Below are positions 5,987 to 5,989 of a stretch of DNA of 5,989 bases, in pieces. The notes beneath the pieces are model-generated. The model saw only the letters and a list, made by a program, of their open reading frames with translations. It had not been told where the DNA came from and searched no databases. The position numbers were made by a program, and so were the translations under genes. Every line of letters begins with the position of its first letter. Position 1 is the stretch's first letter. Source of the stretch: an uncultured delta proteobacterium. Lineage in GTDB: Bacteria; Myxococcota_A; Bradymonadia; REDH01. The stretch covers positions 1 to 5,989 of the forward strand of contig CAIQPA010000646.1 of the NCBI GenBank assembly GCA_903873545.1. Reading direction: 5' to 3'.

Positions 5987-5989
5987 AGC

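Overview
The window is GC-rich, with most genes ending codons in G or C, and holds five protein genes, all on the + strand. No RNA gene, CRISPR array or mobile element was seen. Two envelope lipoproteins, one with an Asp/Thr-rich linker followed by cysteine-rich modules of the C-x4-D-C type, point to a myxobacterium-like organism (Myxococcota, formerly deltaproteobacterial). This is an inference from style of gene content, not a phylogenetic result.

Layout. (1) 1-440: the 3' end of a gene for a DUF459-type SGNH hydrolase, cut by the left edge. (2) 430-2295: a lipoprotein alpha/beta hydrolase with a readable Ser-Asp-His triad, starting on GTG inside the end of gene 1. (3) 2296-2469: a gap with a candidate promoter. 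(4) 2470-3462: a cysteine-rich lipoprotein with an acidic repeat linker. (5) 3463-3540: a short gap with an inverted repeat touching a possible -10 box. (6) 3541-4671: a secreted protein with a Met/Gly-rich loop, perhaps DUF6263-like. (7) 4706-5950: a cytoplasmic Old Yellow Enzyme-family flavin oxidoreductase, 34 bases after gene 4 and possibly co-transcribed with it.

How the genes relate. Genes 1 and 2 overlap by 11 bases and both encode predicted ester hydrolases acting outside the cytoplasm, so they could work on the same acylated envelope polymer or lipid. Gene 1 has clearly lower GC at third codon positions than the rest. Genes 3 and 4 are separate exported proteins of unknown function. 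The flavin oxidoreductase is a well recognised family, but nothing nearby indicates its substrate.

I do not see a clear new defence, mobile or biosynthetic system. The points most worth a second look are the cysteine-rich lipoprotein with its duplicating linker, the regularly spaced methionines in gene 4, and the coupled hydrolase pair.
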